Of a DNA stretch of 43,153 nucleotides, positions 24,640-32,956 are shown piece after piece (the stretch's first letter is position 1; every line of letters begins with the position of its first letter). The notes under the pieces are model-generated. The model did no database searches. It was not told where the DNA came from and saw only the letters and a list, made by a program, of their open reading frames with translations. The stretch lies in contig JBEKVM010000039.1 of the NCBI GenBank assembly GCA_049513975.1, forward strand, positions 1-43,153. The letters run 5' to 3'. A program made the translations under genes and the position numbers. The DNA comes from JBEKOF01 sp049513975. Its GTDB lineage: Bacteria; Verrucomicrobiota; Verrucomicrobiia; Limisphaerales; Palsa-1400.

Positions 24640-25770
24640 ATGAAAAAAACCCGAAGCATTCCGAATGGCCTGGGGCACGGTTACGGTTTCCTCGCCATGC
24701 TGATGCTGGCGGGGACTGCCGTCTGGCGATGCGACGCCGGCGGGGCCGAGGATTGGCGCGAAAAAATGGAGCCCATCGTTCCGCAAGGCTATCTCTGCCG
24801 CCACACGACCCGGCCGATTTTGATTGATGGAAAACTGGACGACGCCGCGTGGTCCGAGGCGCCGTGGACGGCTGACTTCGTGGACATTCAGGACGGCTCC
24901 AGGCCAAAACCGCGCTTTCGCACGCACGCGAAACTGCTCTGGGACGACGATTATCTCTACATCGCCGCCGAGCTGGAAGAGCCGCGCGTCTGGGCCACGC
25001 TCACCCGGCATGACTCCGTCATTTTCCAAGACCCCGACTTCGAGGTGTTCATAGATCCCGATGGCGACACGCACGATTACTACGAATTCGAGATGAACGC
25101 GCTGAACACCAGTTGGGACCTGATGCTGGACAAGCCTTACATGGATCACGGCAAGCCGAACAATGCGTGGGAAATTCCCGGCATGAAAACCGCCGTCCAC
25201 GTCAACGGCACGCTCAACAATCCGGCCGACACCGACCAGGGCTGGACGGTTGAAATCGCCTTCCCCTGGAAAGTTCTGTCAGAACACGCGCGTCACGCCG
25301 GCCCGCCTGCGGAAGGCGAGGAGTGGCGCATCAACTTCTCCCGCGTGGAGTGGCAAATTACGACCAACGGCGGCGTTTACAAGAAAGTGCCGCGCACGCC
25401 CGAGGATAATTGGGTCTGGTCGCCGACCGGTGTGGTGGACATGCATCGTCCCGAGATGTGGGGACTGTTGCAATTCACCCGGCGGCCCGCGGGCGAAGCC
25501 ATCGCGGTCGCGCCCATCCCCGGCAAACCCGCGCGCGATCTCGCCCTGGAAATTTACTACGCCCAACTGGATTTCAGCAAAGCGCACAAACGCTGGGCCG
25601 CCAATCTGGTGGAACTGGCCTGGAACACGCGCGACCTTCCGCCCGGCGTCGAACCCCCCGTCCTTGAACCCTCCCCGGACGGTTACACCTGTTCTGTGGC
25701 GTACAAAGAAGGCGGGCGCCGCCGCGTCTGGCACATCCGGCAGGACCGGTTGCTGAAATTGGACCAGTGA
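24640..25770 (+). CDS. Secreted CBM9/DOMON-like carbohydrate-binding protein
   Basis: 376 residues with a signal peptide (basic start, hydrophobic to about 30, a cysteine at 31). The domain begins ILIDGKLDDAAWSEAPWT, the classic opening of CBM9-like domains, followed by AKLLWDDDYLYIAAELEEP, DFEVFIDPDGDTHDYYEFEMNA (inside 20-residue motifs with acidic calcium-binding look), WTVEIAFPWKVL and WRINFSRVEW. Such domains bind sugars, usually on enzymes acting on polysaccharides. No catalytic domain is attached and no glycosidase lies next to it, so the ligand is unknown. Confidence 0.82.
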   Translation: MKKTRSIPNGLGHGYGFLAMLMLAGTAVWRCDAGGAEDWREKMEPIVPQGYLCRHTTRPILIDGKLDDAAWSEAPWTADFVDIQDGSRPKPRFRTHAKLLWDDDYLYIAAELEEPRVWATLTRHDSVIFQDPDFEVFIDPDGDTHDYYEFEMNALNTSWDLMLDKPYMDHGKPNNAWEIPGMKTAVHVNGTLNNPADTDQGWTVEIAFPWKVLSEHARHAGPPAEGEEWRINFSRVEWQITTNGGVYKKVPRTPEDNWVWSPTGVVDMHRPEMWGLLQFTRRPAGEAIAVAPIPGKPARDLALEIYYAQLDFSKAHKRWAANLVELAWNTRDLPPGVEPPVLEPSPDGYTCSVAYKEGGRRRVWHIRQDRLLKLDQ

Positions 25771-25846
25771 TGGGTGGCCTGGCCTTCGCGGCCATTCCGC
25801 ACCCCGTTTTTGGGATCAACACGAAGGGGTTCGACGGAGTCTCACC

Positions 25847-26542
25847 TTACCGGGATGTTGCGTCTGGTCTGGCACGCGGCAGCACCCCGGCGCGGAGCAG
25901 TTTGTCCAGTTTTGGGAAATCGCGGTCGAGCCAGGCGTTGCCTTCGGCGAAAAGACGGGCTTGCCGGCCGGCGCGCATCCCGCCGCCCGAGGCTTCGCCG
26001 TAGCCGGAATAGAGCCGGTCCACGATGTCCATTCCCTCCACCACCCTGCCAATCGGTGCAAAACCTTCCGCGTCGTTTTGTGGATTGTCCTTGAGATTGA
26101 TGTAGAGCTGGGTGGTGCGCTGGTCCGGGGCGGTCATGGCGTAGCCGAGCGTGCCGCGCAGGTTGCTGGACTTGGGCGGATCGGCCGGCATGGTTTGGTT
26201 TTGCCAGAGGGCCGCGATCTCCGGCCGGCCGGGGATTCCAAATTGCGCGATGCAATTGGCGTCCACGCGGAAAAAACGGGAGTCGTCGAAGAAGCCGGCG
26301 CGGACCAGGTGGTAGAAACGATCCACGCCATGCGGCGCCCAGGCGCGGCTGGCTTGGATGACAAAATCACCGATGCTGGTCTGGACGCGCACTTTGAAAG
26401 TTTGCGGCGCGGGCTGGCGCCAGAGCGGAGCCGCCGGGTCGCGCAAGACGGCGCTCTCCTTTGGGCTGGTCTGGCAGGCGTTCCAGAGCAACGGCCAGGC
26501 CGCCAGGAAGAGCAAGGCCCGCCAATTCCGCCGGAGGATCAT
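25847..26542 (-). CDS. Cyclophilin-type peptidyl-prolyl isomerase, lipoprotein
   Basis: 231 residues; a signal ends in a lipobox LLWNAC with C23 as the lipidation site, so it is anchored in an envelope membrane. The cyclophilin fold is seen from residue about 50 (TSIGDFVIQASRAWAPHGVDRFYHLVRAGFFD, quoted in parts: FYHLVRAGFFDDSRFFRV, RGTLGYAMTAPDQRTTQLYI, FAPIGRVVEGMDIVDRLY). It catalyses proline isomerisation in exported proteins. It shares 4 bp with the upstream hydrolase gene, so the two form an operon. Confidence 0.88.
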   Translation of the reverse strand: MILRRNWRALLFLAAWPLLWNACQTSPKESAVLRDPAAPLWRQPAPQTFKVRVQTSIGDFVIQASRAWAPHGVDRFYHLVRAGFFDDSRFFRVDANCIAQFGIPGRPEIAALWQNQTMPADPPKSSNLRGTLGYAMTAPDQRTTQLYINLKDNPQNDAEGFAPIGRVVEGMDIVDRLYSGYGEASGGGMRAGRQARLFAEGNAWLDRDFPKLDKLLRAGVLPRARPDATSR

Positions 26543-27618
26543 GGGCGCTCCGATATTTTGAGCAGTTCCGCCAGATCATCCTTCCATAAGGCGGCCAGGG
26601 TGTGGGTGCCGTGGCCCTGGGTGCGATCACTGAGGGGGATGACAATGGCCCGGCCGTTTTTGACCCGCTTGATTTCGGTTTCCAGAATTTTTAATTCGGG
26701 CGGATTGATTAAATCGTCGGCCGAATTGATGGCCAGCAACGGCGCCTTGGTTTTTTCCAGATCGGGACCGGGCGTGTAATCCCGGGACGCTTCGAAAGCG
26801 TACAACGCATCGTTGGCGTCGAGGGTTCTCAGGTAGCTTGCGACGCCGCGATCAAAAACGCGGTCCGCCTCCGCGAGAGTGGGGGCGGAGGCCTGGCGTC
26901 GCACCGGGTTGTCGCCCATGAACAACATCATCCCGGCGACGGTGCGCAGGGAGAGCGGCTCTTTTTTGTACTCGCCGTTCTCCCACGATGGATCGGTGCG
27001 GATTGCGTCAATAATAATGCGCCGCCACATCCGGTTCCGGCCCGACATCTCCGTGGGGAGGCTGGCCAGGGGCATGAGCGCGTCCATGAAATCGGGGTGC
27101 ATTTCGCCCCACAGCCAGCAGTGCATGCCACCCATGGAGGTTCCCATGACCAGCCGCAAATGGTTCACTTGCAGCCCTTCGGTGAGAAGCTTGTATTGCG
27201 CCGCAATCATGTCGCGGTAACCGTAGGCCGGGAATTTGGCGTGCAGGCCGTCGCTGGGCTTGGAGGACTTGCCGTGACCGATGTTGTCCACGATGACCAG
27301 ATAATATCGCTCCGCATCCAGAAGCTGACCCCGGCCAAAAAGTTCGCCGCCGAAGTTTTGGTTCGTGAATTGACTGCTGCTGCCGGTGGTGCCGTGGAGG
27401 ATGAGCACGGCGTTGGTCACCACCCCGTGGTCGTCCTGCCTGGGCGCGCCCAAGGTGAGGTAATGCATTTTGACCTCCGGCAAGGTTTCGCCGTCATTAA
27501 AATGGAAATCTTTGATCACGTAGTCGCCGGGCGCCGGCGCCGGGAAGGTGGCCGGGGCAGCCGGGATCAAGGTGGCCAAAAGCACGAGGAGACTATGGAA
27601 AAACTGCGGCTTCTTCAT
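26539..27618 (-). CDS. Exported alpha/beta hydrolase, homoserine acetyltransferase (MetX)-like
   Basis: 359 residues from ATG 27618 (GTG 27624 in frame). A signal peptide covers about residues 1-24, so it acts outside the cytoplasm and is not the biosynthetic MetX. MetX-type motifs are present: LILHGTTGSS, IVDNIGHGKSSKP, nucleophile S161 in GTSMGGMH, the acid in INSADDLINPPE and histidine in GHGTHTLA. Likely an esterase or acyltransferase with unknown substrate. The stop overlaps the start of the cyclophilin gene (ATGA). Confidence 0.85.
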   Translation of the reverse strand: MKKPQFFHSLLVLLATLIPAAPATFPAPAPGDYVIKDFHFNDGETLPEVKMHYLTLGAPRQDDHGVVTNAVLILHGTTGSSSQFTNQNFGGELFGRGQLLDAERYYLVIVDNIGHGKSSKPSDGLHAKFPAYGYRDMIAAQYKLLTEGLQVNHLRLVMGTSMGGMHCWLWGEMHPDFMDALMPLASLPTEMSGRNRMWRRIIIDAIRTDPSWENGEYKKEPLSLRTVAGMMLFMGDNPVRRQASAPTLAEADRVFDRGVASYLRTLDANDALYAFEASRDYTPGPDLEKTKAPLLAINSADDLINPPELKILETEIKRVKNGRAIVIPLSDRTQGHGTHTLAALWKDDLAELLKISERP

Positions 27619-27669
27619 GGGCACGGAGGATAGCCGCCGGGAAGAGGGCTGAAAAGGAGGATTTCCTGC

Positions 27670-27812
27670 AACGCCTCAGTCATGGGTGGCAGGGCGGGCA
27701 GTCCTCTGCCCGCCGCGCGACGGTAGTAAGACGTTGATTTCTCTGCCAAAGTCCGAGGCGGGCAGCGGGGTGCCCGCCCTGCCTTTCCCGCCCCAACCAT
27801 GACTGACGCATT
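27670..27812. repeat. REPIN-like inverted doublet of GC-rich hairpins
   Basis: The outer arms (about 27670-27700 and 27770-27812; GTCAGTCATGG, CAGGGCGGGCA) are complementary apart from an 11-base insertion on one side. Each arm ends in its own hairpin, GGCGGGCAG-TCCT-CTGCCCGCC on the left and GGCGGGCAGCGGGGTGCCCGCC on the right, in inverted orientation. This is the layout of two REP sequences forming a REPIN. It lies between divergent genes. Confidence 0.6.
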
Positions 27813-27867
27813 ACGCGCGCAATTTTTTTTCCTTTTCAGTGCGCTCCAGGCACGGCCATAATGAGGC

Positions 27868-28614
27868 GTGGAAGTTGTTCCGGTTATCGAGCTTCAAACT
27901 GCGGACATCCAGCTAACCTGGCCATCGCCGCCGCCCCGGATGGAGCTGGCGGGTGAGGAGGTTCATGTCTGGAGCGCCTGGCTGGGGCATGGGCAGGCCG
28001 ATGATTCCGCCAGCCTGGAGATGCTCTCCGAAGACGAACGGGCGCGGTCGGCCAAGTTCCGTTTCGAGCGCGACCGGAAAGCCTTCGTGGCGCGGCGGTC
28101 GCTGCTGCGCGCCATCCTCGGCCATTACTTAAAGGTCAAGCCGTGGCAAATCACCCTGGCTTATGAGGAGCGGGGCAAACCGCGGGTCTCCGCGCCGGTC
28201 AGCGCGGCGCCTTTTCATTTCAGCTTCTCCCATTCCCGCGGCCTGGGTTTGTGCGCCGTGAGCCGGTTCGCCCCGCTGGGCGTGGATGTGGAACGAATTC
28301 GGCCCATGCCCGAAATGGCCGAAATTGGGGCCGCGTTTTGTGCCGTGCAGGAAAATGCCCTGCTCAACGCCGCCCCGCCGGAAAAGAAGCTGGAGGTTTT
28401 TTTCAGCATTTGGACGCGCAAGGAAGCGTATCTCAAGGCGACCGGCGAAGGCATCGCGGGCGCGTTGGCGCAGTTGGATTGCTCGCAGGCGCCGCCGGGT
28501 TGGTCGCTCCATGCCTTGTCGCCCGCCCCCGGCTTCGTCGGCGCGCTGGCCTTCCCCGGCAGCGCAGCCAGGCCGCTTTGCTGGCGATGGGAACGGCCCC
28601 CAGGTTGGGATTGA
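27868..28614 (+). CDS. 4'-phosphopantetheinyl transferase (Sfp type)
   Basis: 248 residues from a GTG start at 27868; a start further in is possible. Family motifs: HFSFSHSRGLGLCAVS, the Mg/CoA-binding GVDVERIR, and FFSIWTRKEAYLKATGEGI. It transfers phosphopantetheine from CoA to carrier proteins. The two-domain length of about 245 marks the Sfp rather than the AcpS type, often tied to secondary metabolites or lysine metabolism. No carrier-protein or synthase gene is in the window. Confidence 0.9.
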   Translation: MEVVPVIELQTADIQLTWPSPPPRMELAGEEVHVWSAWLGHGQADDSASLEMLSEDERARSAKFRFERDRKAFVARRSLLRAILGHYLKVKPWQITLAYEERGKPRVSAPVSAAPFHFSFSHSRGLGLCAVSRFAPLGVDVERIRPMPEMAEIGAAFCAVQENALLNAAPPEKKLEVFFSIWTRKEAYLKATGEGIAGALAQLDCSQAPPGWSLHALSPAPGFVGALAFPGSAARPLCWRWERPPGWD

Positions 28615-28645
28615 TAAGATCGCCCCTCCGGCCTATATTGCCGCC

Positions 28646-28876
28646 ATGCCGATTTACGAGTTTCATTGTCAAAAGTGCGGCGCGGACAGCGAGCTGCTGA
28701 TTCGTTCCAGCCGTTGGAAAGGGACGCCCTGCCCCAAGTGCGGTTCCACCAAACTGGCCAAAAAACTGTCGGTCTTTGCCTCCGGCACTGGCGGAGAATC
28801 ATCCGAGCCGGCCTCGTGCAGCGGCAATCCCGGTTCCTGCGGCATGTGCGGCACGGGCCGGCCGCATTCCCACTGA
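28646..28876 (+). CDS. FmdB-family zinc ribbon protein
   Basis: 76 residues. The N-terminus MPIYEFHCQKCG and the second knuckle CPKCGSTKLAKK form the CxxC...CxxC zinc ribbon of the FmdB family. A Ser/Gly-rich tail with further cysteines (SCGMCGTGRPHSH) follows. The family is suspected to regulate transcription or translation, but its role is not established. It follows the phosphopantetheinyl transferase by 31 bp on the same strand. Confidence 0.88.
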   Translation: MPIYEFHCQKCGADSELLIRSSRWKGTPCPKCGSTKLAKKLSVFASGTGGESSEPASCSGNPGSCGMCGTGRPHSH

Positions 28877-28886
28877 GGATCAGCGG

Positions 28887-29573
28887 TTAGAGATCGTCCG
28901 GCGTGATTTTCGACAAGTCTTCCACGGCCCAATCGGGGTGGTGTGCCTGAAGCTGCGCCACGGAAAACGAGCCGGTGGCCACGGCCAGGACTTTCGCGCC
29001 GATGGCGCGGGCGCAACGAATGTCCAGCGGCGTGTCGCCAACCACCAGCACCTCGCCGTCCTCCACCGGGCGGCCCAGCCGTTCGCTGCCGCGCCGGCGG
29101 GCGATGGCGGCGATCTGGTCGCGCTCTTCGTGGTCGTCGGCAAAGCCGCCGAAGGAGAATTTGTCCCACAACTGGAAGCGTTGCAGCTTGATTTGCGCGC
29201 CGCGCCGGATGTTGCCGGTGAGCAAACCGGGCAGCGGCGGTTCGGCCCGCGCGGCCAGCGCGCGATAAAATTCCGGCACGCCCGGACAGGGGCCGCCCGC
29301 GCATTCCAGCATCAATTTTTCCAGGCAAACCACGTAGGCCGCAAAAAAGCGCTCGAAGTTTTTGGGCGAAGCCTCAATTTGCCGGAGCGAAAAAAGTTCG
29401 CGCACCAGCGAAAAGTCGGTGCGGCCGCCGAACTTGACGAGTTCCGTCCCGTCGGCCATGCCAAATTCCGCGGCCAAAGTCCGGGCGAACGCCTTCACCC
29501 CCGCGCCGCGGGTGTGAATGAGCGTGCCGTCAACATCGAACAAAACCAGCCGGATGGGTCGCGAGTTCGCCAT
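28887..29573 (-). CDS. HAD-superfamily phosphatase (phosphoglycolate-phosphatase-like)
   Basis: 228 residues from ATG 29573. Motif I DVDGTLIHTRGAG, a helical cap domain, motif II GLLTGN, and motif IV VVGDTPLDIRCARAIGAKVLAVATG are all present. These are the residues of subfamily IA hydrolases that dephosphorylate small molecules such as phosphoglycolate or nucleotides. The substrate is not determinable. The gene is convergent with the FmdB gene, 10 bp apart. Confidence 0.9.
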   Translation of the reverse strand: MANSRPIRLVLFDVDGTLIHTRGAGVKAFARTLAAEFGMADGTELVKFGGRTDFSLVRELFSLRQIEASPKNFERFFAAYVVCLEKLMLECAGGPCPGVPEFYRALAARAEPPLPGLLTGNIRRGAQIKLQRFQLWDKFSFGGFADDHEERDQIAAIARRRGSERLGRPVEDGEVLVVGDTPLDIRCARAIGAKVLAVATGSFSVAQLQAHHPDWAVEDLSKITPDDL

Positions 29574-29660
29574 TTGAAACTCAAAGTTTAAGGATGGGAA
29601 TCCGGGGCGCAAGAAGCAATCGCGGTGGGCGGGGCTCAATTTCCGGGTGTGGTTTTCCGG

Positions 29661-29741
29661 CTCTTAATCTTAATCGTAATCTTAATCTTCAGATTCCGGG
29701 GAAGAAGGGATTAAGATTAAGATTAGGATTAAGATTAGGAG
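29661..29741. repeat. Hairpin of GATTAR/AATCTT hexamers
   Basis: The left arm 29661-29689 (CTTAATC units) pairs with the right arm 29708-29741 (GATTAAGATTAGG units) around a short loop containing a TTCCGGGGAA palindrome. It is the best two-armed copy besides 2792-2903. It lies in the spacer between divergent genes, about 90 bp before the exonuclease start. Confidence 0.75.
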
Positions 29742-29829
29742 CGGGACCCAAAATCGGGAAGGCCCCGTTCGCTCTGGCCAATGGGATTTTGATCAGGTAT
29801 GTACCCGGCCACGCTGATCGTCCTGGTTG

Positions 29830-30369
29830 ATGAACCGCAACATCGTTTATTTTGATTTGGAAACGCAGAAATCCGCCGAGGAAGTGGGCGGCTGGAACAA
29901 CATCCGCGACATGCGGATGAGCGTGGGCGTGACCTATGGCACGGCCCGGTCGGAATATAAGATTTACGGCGAAAGCCAGGTCAACGCGCTGATTGAGGAA
30001 TTGCGCCGGGCCGATCTGGTGGTCGGCTTCAACAATCTGCGATTTGATTATGAGGTGCTGGCCGGGCACCACCCGCTGTTCGATGCCGGGCAAATCCGGT
30101 CGCTGGATATGTTGGTGGAACTGCAGAAGACCCTGCAGCACCGGCTTTCCCTGGACTCCATTGCCCAGGCCACCCTGGGCGTGGAAAAAACCAGCGAGGG
30201 GATGCAAGCCATCCGCTGGTATCGCGAAGGCAAACTGCTGGAGATCGCCGAGTATTGCTGTTTCGACGTGAAGATCACCCGTCTGGTTCACGAATACGGG
30301 GCCGCCCACAAGCGGCTCCACTACACCAACAAGTACGGCAAAAAACTGACCGTGGCTGTAAACTGGTAG
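29830..30369 (+). CDS. DEDD-type 3'-5' exonuclease-like (RNase H-like) protein
   Basis: 179 residues from ATG 29830. Exo I YFDLETQK (D and E), Exo II VVGFNNLRFDYEVL (N..FD), and Exo III YCCFDVKITRLVHEYG (D) fit the DEDD exonuclease fold as seen in YprB-like and helicase-associated nucleases. It has no attached domain. A role in DNA or RNA processing is likely; the substrate is unknown. Confidence 0.8.
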   Translation: MNRNIVYFDLETQKSAEEVGGWNNIRDMRMSVGVTYGTARSEYKIYGESQVNALIEELRRADLVVGFNNLRFDYEVLAGHHPLFDAGQIRSLDMLVELQKTLQHRLSLDSIAQATLGVEKTSEGMQAIRWYREGKLLEIAEYCCFDVKITRLVHEYGAAHKRLHYTNKYGKKLTVAVNW

Positions 30370-30384
30370 GAAGATCCGGCCGCC

Positions 30385-32931
30385 TCACGGTTTCCAGGCG
30401 GCGGGGTCGGGGCCGCAGAAGCGCCAGTCGGGCTTCCAGTCCGGGGCGAGCTTCTGGTTGGTCAGGATGGCGCGGATCATGACGATGGGCATGCTGTTCG
30501 CCATGACCACGGCGTCGTGAAAGGCGCGGTTGGACATTTTGCGGGAGTCCACCAGCTCGCGGTGCAGGTCCAGCAGTTGCAGCGCGCCCAGCAGGTAGCC
30601 GGCCTGGTAAAGCGGGCCGTAGCTGCCGTCGAAGGAACGGCGGACTTCGGCGGTGGCGTTGTCGCGCTCGTGGCCCATAGTGTCAACAAGAAAAGCAATG
30701 CACTGCCGCGGGGTCCATTTGCCCAGGTGGAAATTGAGCGAGAAAACAATGCGCGCGCAACGGTGCATGCGCCAGAACAGGGCGCCGAGGCGCTCTTCCG
30801 GGGTGGTGTGATAGCCGCGCTGGAACATATACAGTTCCCAGTAGCAGGCCCAGCCCTCGACGTAGAACGGGGTGCTGAAAATGCGGCGCTCGGTATGGTA
30901 GCGGGAACTCATGAAGCCCTGCAATTCATGGCCGGGAATCACCTCGTGAAAGGCGGTGGCGTGGGAGAAGGGGATGTTGTTGCCCCGCATGCTCTCCAGC
31001 TTCTGCTCGTGCGTCATGGTGTCGGTGGGATAGGAAACGGAAATGACCGGGCCGCCGGTGAAGAAGGGGTTGACCAACTGGCGCTGGGGGCTCATCATTT
31101 CCATGCCCCAGGTTTCGCGCGCGATCACCGGGATGCTGATGAGATCGTGCTTCTCCAAATAGTTGACAGCATCCCAGGTGAGGTCGCGGATGAGATAGGG
31201 CTGCTGGCCGGCGTCCTCGTGCATGGTCTTGACCTTCTCCACCGCCTTGTGCCAGTCATCGCCGCAGCCCATCCGGCGGGAGGCTTTTTTCATTTCGGAT
31301 TCGCACCAGGCGAATTCGCGCTCGCCAATGGTGATCAATTCCTCCGGCGTGTAAGGAATCATTTCGTCGTGGAGATCGGCCAGCAATCCGTCCCGGCCGA
31401 TGGGCCGGCCCACGATGTCGCTGCCGTCGGCCTGGGCGCCGCTGGTGGATTTTTCGCGGAGGAAGGCGCCGTATTCTTCGAGTGACTGGTCAATCGCCCT
31501 GTAGGCGGCGGTGAGGGAATCGGGCCAGGAAGCGCCGGCGGTGACGCGGTCGTGCCAGTCGCTGAGCTGGCTGCGGAGACCGCCGAGGGTGGTGGCGGCG
31601 CGCCCCGCGCGATTGGAGACGGCCCGGATTTCGAGGGCGGAGATGGCGTTGGAGCGGCCGGTTTCGATGGAGGTTTTCAACAAGGCCAGGGTGTTGCTGG
31701 CGCTGAGGGGGTCGTATTTTTCCGGCGCGGCGGGCGCTTCGGCCAGTTGAGCAATGATTTGCTCGAAGGGAAAAAGCCGGCTGTTGTCCACCGGGGCGGG
31801 GGCGGGGGCGTTGTTGGTGGGAAGAGCCAGGGACATCAATTGGGATTCAATGCGGTTGCGAAGGAGGATGTAGTCAACCTGATCATCGTGACTGAATTTG
31901 TCGAAGTCGAGATTGGGCAAGGCGGCGAGCCATTGTTGGAGGGTTTCCCGGCTCATCCCCCGTCCGCCGCCACGGCGTGCGCCGCCGCCGCCGCCGCCGC
32001 CCCCGCCGCCGAAGCCGCCCCGCCGGCCCCGTCCGCTGCTGTTGTTGAATCTCTCGATGACGCCGCGCATCTGGCTTTGGGGGAGGGAGATTAACGCGGC
32101 CAGATCGGGCACTTCGGAACCTTTGCCGGACAGTTTGATGGCGGGCAGAGAGGGTTGGGACAAGGCGGAGGGCGGAGCGGCGGGGGCGGCGGAATCGCCG
32201 GAAGGAACGCCGCCCAGAAAAGAGGCGTAGTCGCCCAGCGCCTTGTCGGCTTGCTTGTAAGGCGCGGCCATCCACCAGGTGAACAGCGGATCGTAGTCGT
32301 TATAGAAGGCGGCCCAGTTTTTGAGGACGTTGCGCAGGGCGGTGACGGAGGCGGCGGCGCGGGCGGCCTGGCTGGAGTCGAATTCCACGGAACCGGAACC
32401 GGCGGTGGCGGGGGCGAGGCTGGCCTTGACCGCTTTCTGGGTTTCGGTGACCGCGCGCGCCAGGGCGTCCACCCTGCCGGCGGCTTTTTCGGCGTCCATT
32501 TTTTCCACGCGGCGGCGGCTGGCTTCGAGGTCAATGATAATGTGGGCGAAGGGGACGAAGGAGGCGGCCTGGGCCTGGGTCTTGAGGAGATCGTCCAGTT
32601 TTGCGGAGTCGTCCTGGACGGTTTGGATCAGTTTGGCGTGCTCGGCGCGGGCGTCGGCGGAGAGGCGGTTGCTGTCGAGTTTTTGCAGGGCGGCGAGCCA
32701 GTCGGCGTCAAAAACCTTCAAGCGGGCGGTGCGTTCGGGGGCGAGGGGAACACTGTAGAAGCGGGTGAGGTTGCCCCGGTCGGAGTCATAGCGCTGGGCG
32801 GCGGCGCGCATTTCATTTTGCGGCGCGGTGAGGTATTGGCGCAGGTCCAGTGGCGCGTTGGTGGATTGGGCGCACAGGGCGGCGGCGGCCAGGACGCCCA
32901 GGCCGGTCAGAAATGTTCTCGGCGTGATCAT
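30385..32931 (-). CDS. DUF885-family protein, putative exported metallopeptidase
   Basis: 848 residues with a signal peptide (about 1-22). The conserved part of DUF885 spans about residues 520-848, with ELITIGEREFAW, the metal-site motif HEVIPGHELQ (near residue 660), FYVEGWACYWELYM and the C-terminal GYLLGALQLLDLHREL. The N-terminal half is helical and less conserved. A remarkable low-complexity linker with ten consecutive glycines flanked by arginines lies at about 300-330. It starts 25 bp from the end of the YfhO-like gene on the same strand, so the two may be co-transcribed. Confidence 0.83.
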   Translation of the reverse strand: MITPRTFLTGLGVLAAAALCAQSTNAPLDLRQYLTAPQNEMRAAAQRYDSDRGNLTRFYSVPLAPERTARLKVFDADWLAALQKLDSNRLSADARAEHAKLIQTVQDDSAKLDDLLKTQAQAASFVPFAHIIIDLEASRRRVEKMDAEKAAGRVDALARAVTETQKAVKASLAPATAGSGSVEFDSSQAARAAASVTALRNVLKNWAAFYNDYDPLFTWWMAAPYKQADKALGDYASFLGGVPSGDSAAPAAPPSALSQPSLPAIKLSGKGSEVPDLAALISLPQSQMRGVIERFNNSSGRGRRGGFGGGGGGGGGGARRGGGRGMSRETLQQWLAALPNLDFDKFSHDDQVDYILLRNRIESQLMSLALPTNNAPAPAPVDNSRLFPFEQIIAQLAEAPAAPEKYDPLSASNTLALLKTSIETGRSNAISALEIRAVSNRAGRAATTLGGLRSQLSDWHDRVTAGASWPDSLTAAYRAIDQSLEEYGAFLREKSTSGAQADGSDIVGRPIGRDGLLADLHDEMIPYTPEELITIGEREFAWCESEMKKASRRMGCGDDWHKAVEKVKTMHEDAGQQPYLIRDLTWDAVNYLEKHDLISIPVIARETWGMEMMSPQRQLVNPFFTGGPVISVSYPTDTMTHEQKLESMRGNNIPFSHATAFHEVIPGHELQGFMSSRYHTERRIFSTPFYVEGWACYWELYMFQRGYHTTPEERLGALFWRMHRCARIVFSLNFHLGKWTPRQCIAFLVDTMGHERDNATAEVRRSFDGSYGPLYQAGYLLGALQLLDLHRELVDSRKMSNRAFHDAVVMANSMPIVMIRAILTNQKLAPDWKPDWRFCGPDPAAWKP

Positions 32932-32956
32932 AATAGGATTGTCACCGAAAGTTGCG

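Noticed and set aside
26539..27618. Biosynthetic homoserine O-acetyltransferase (metX)
   Set aside because: A signal peptide and the cyclophilin lipoprotein neighbour indicate an exported hydrolase instead.
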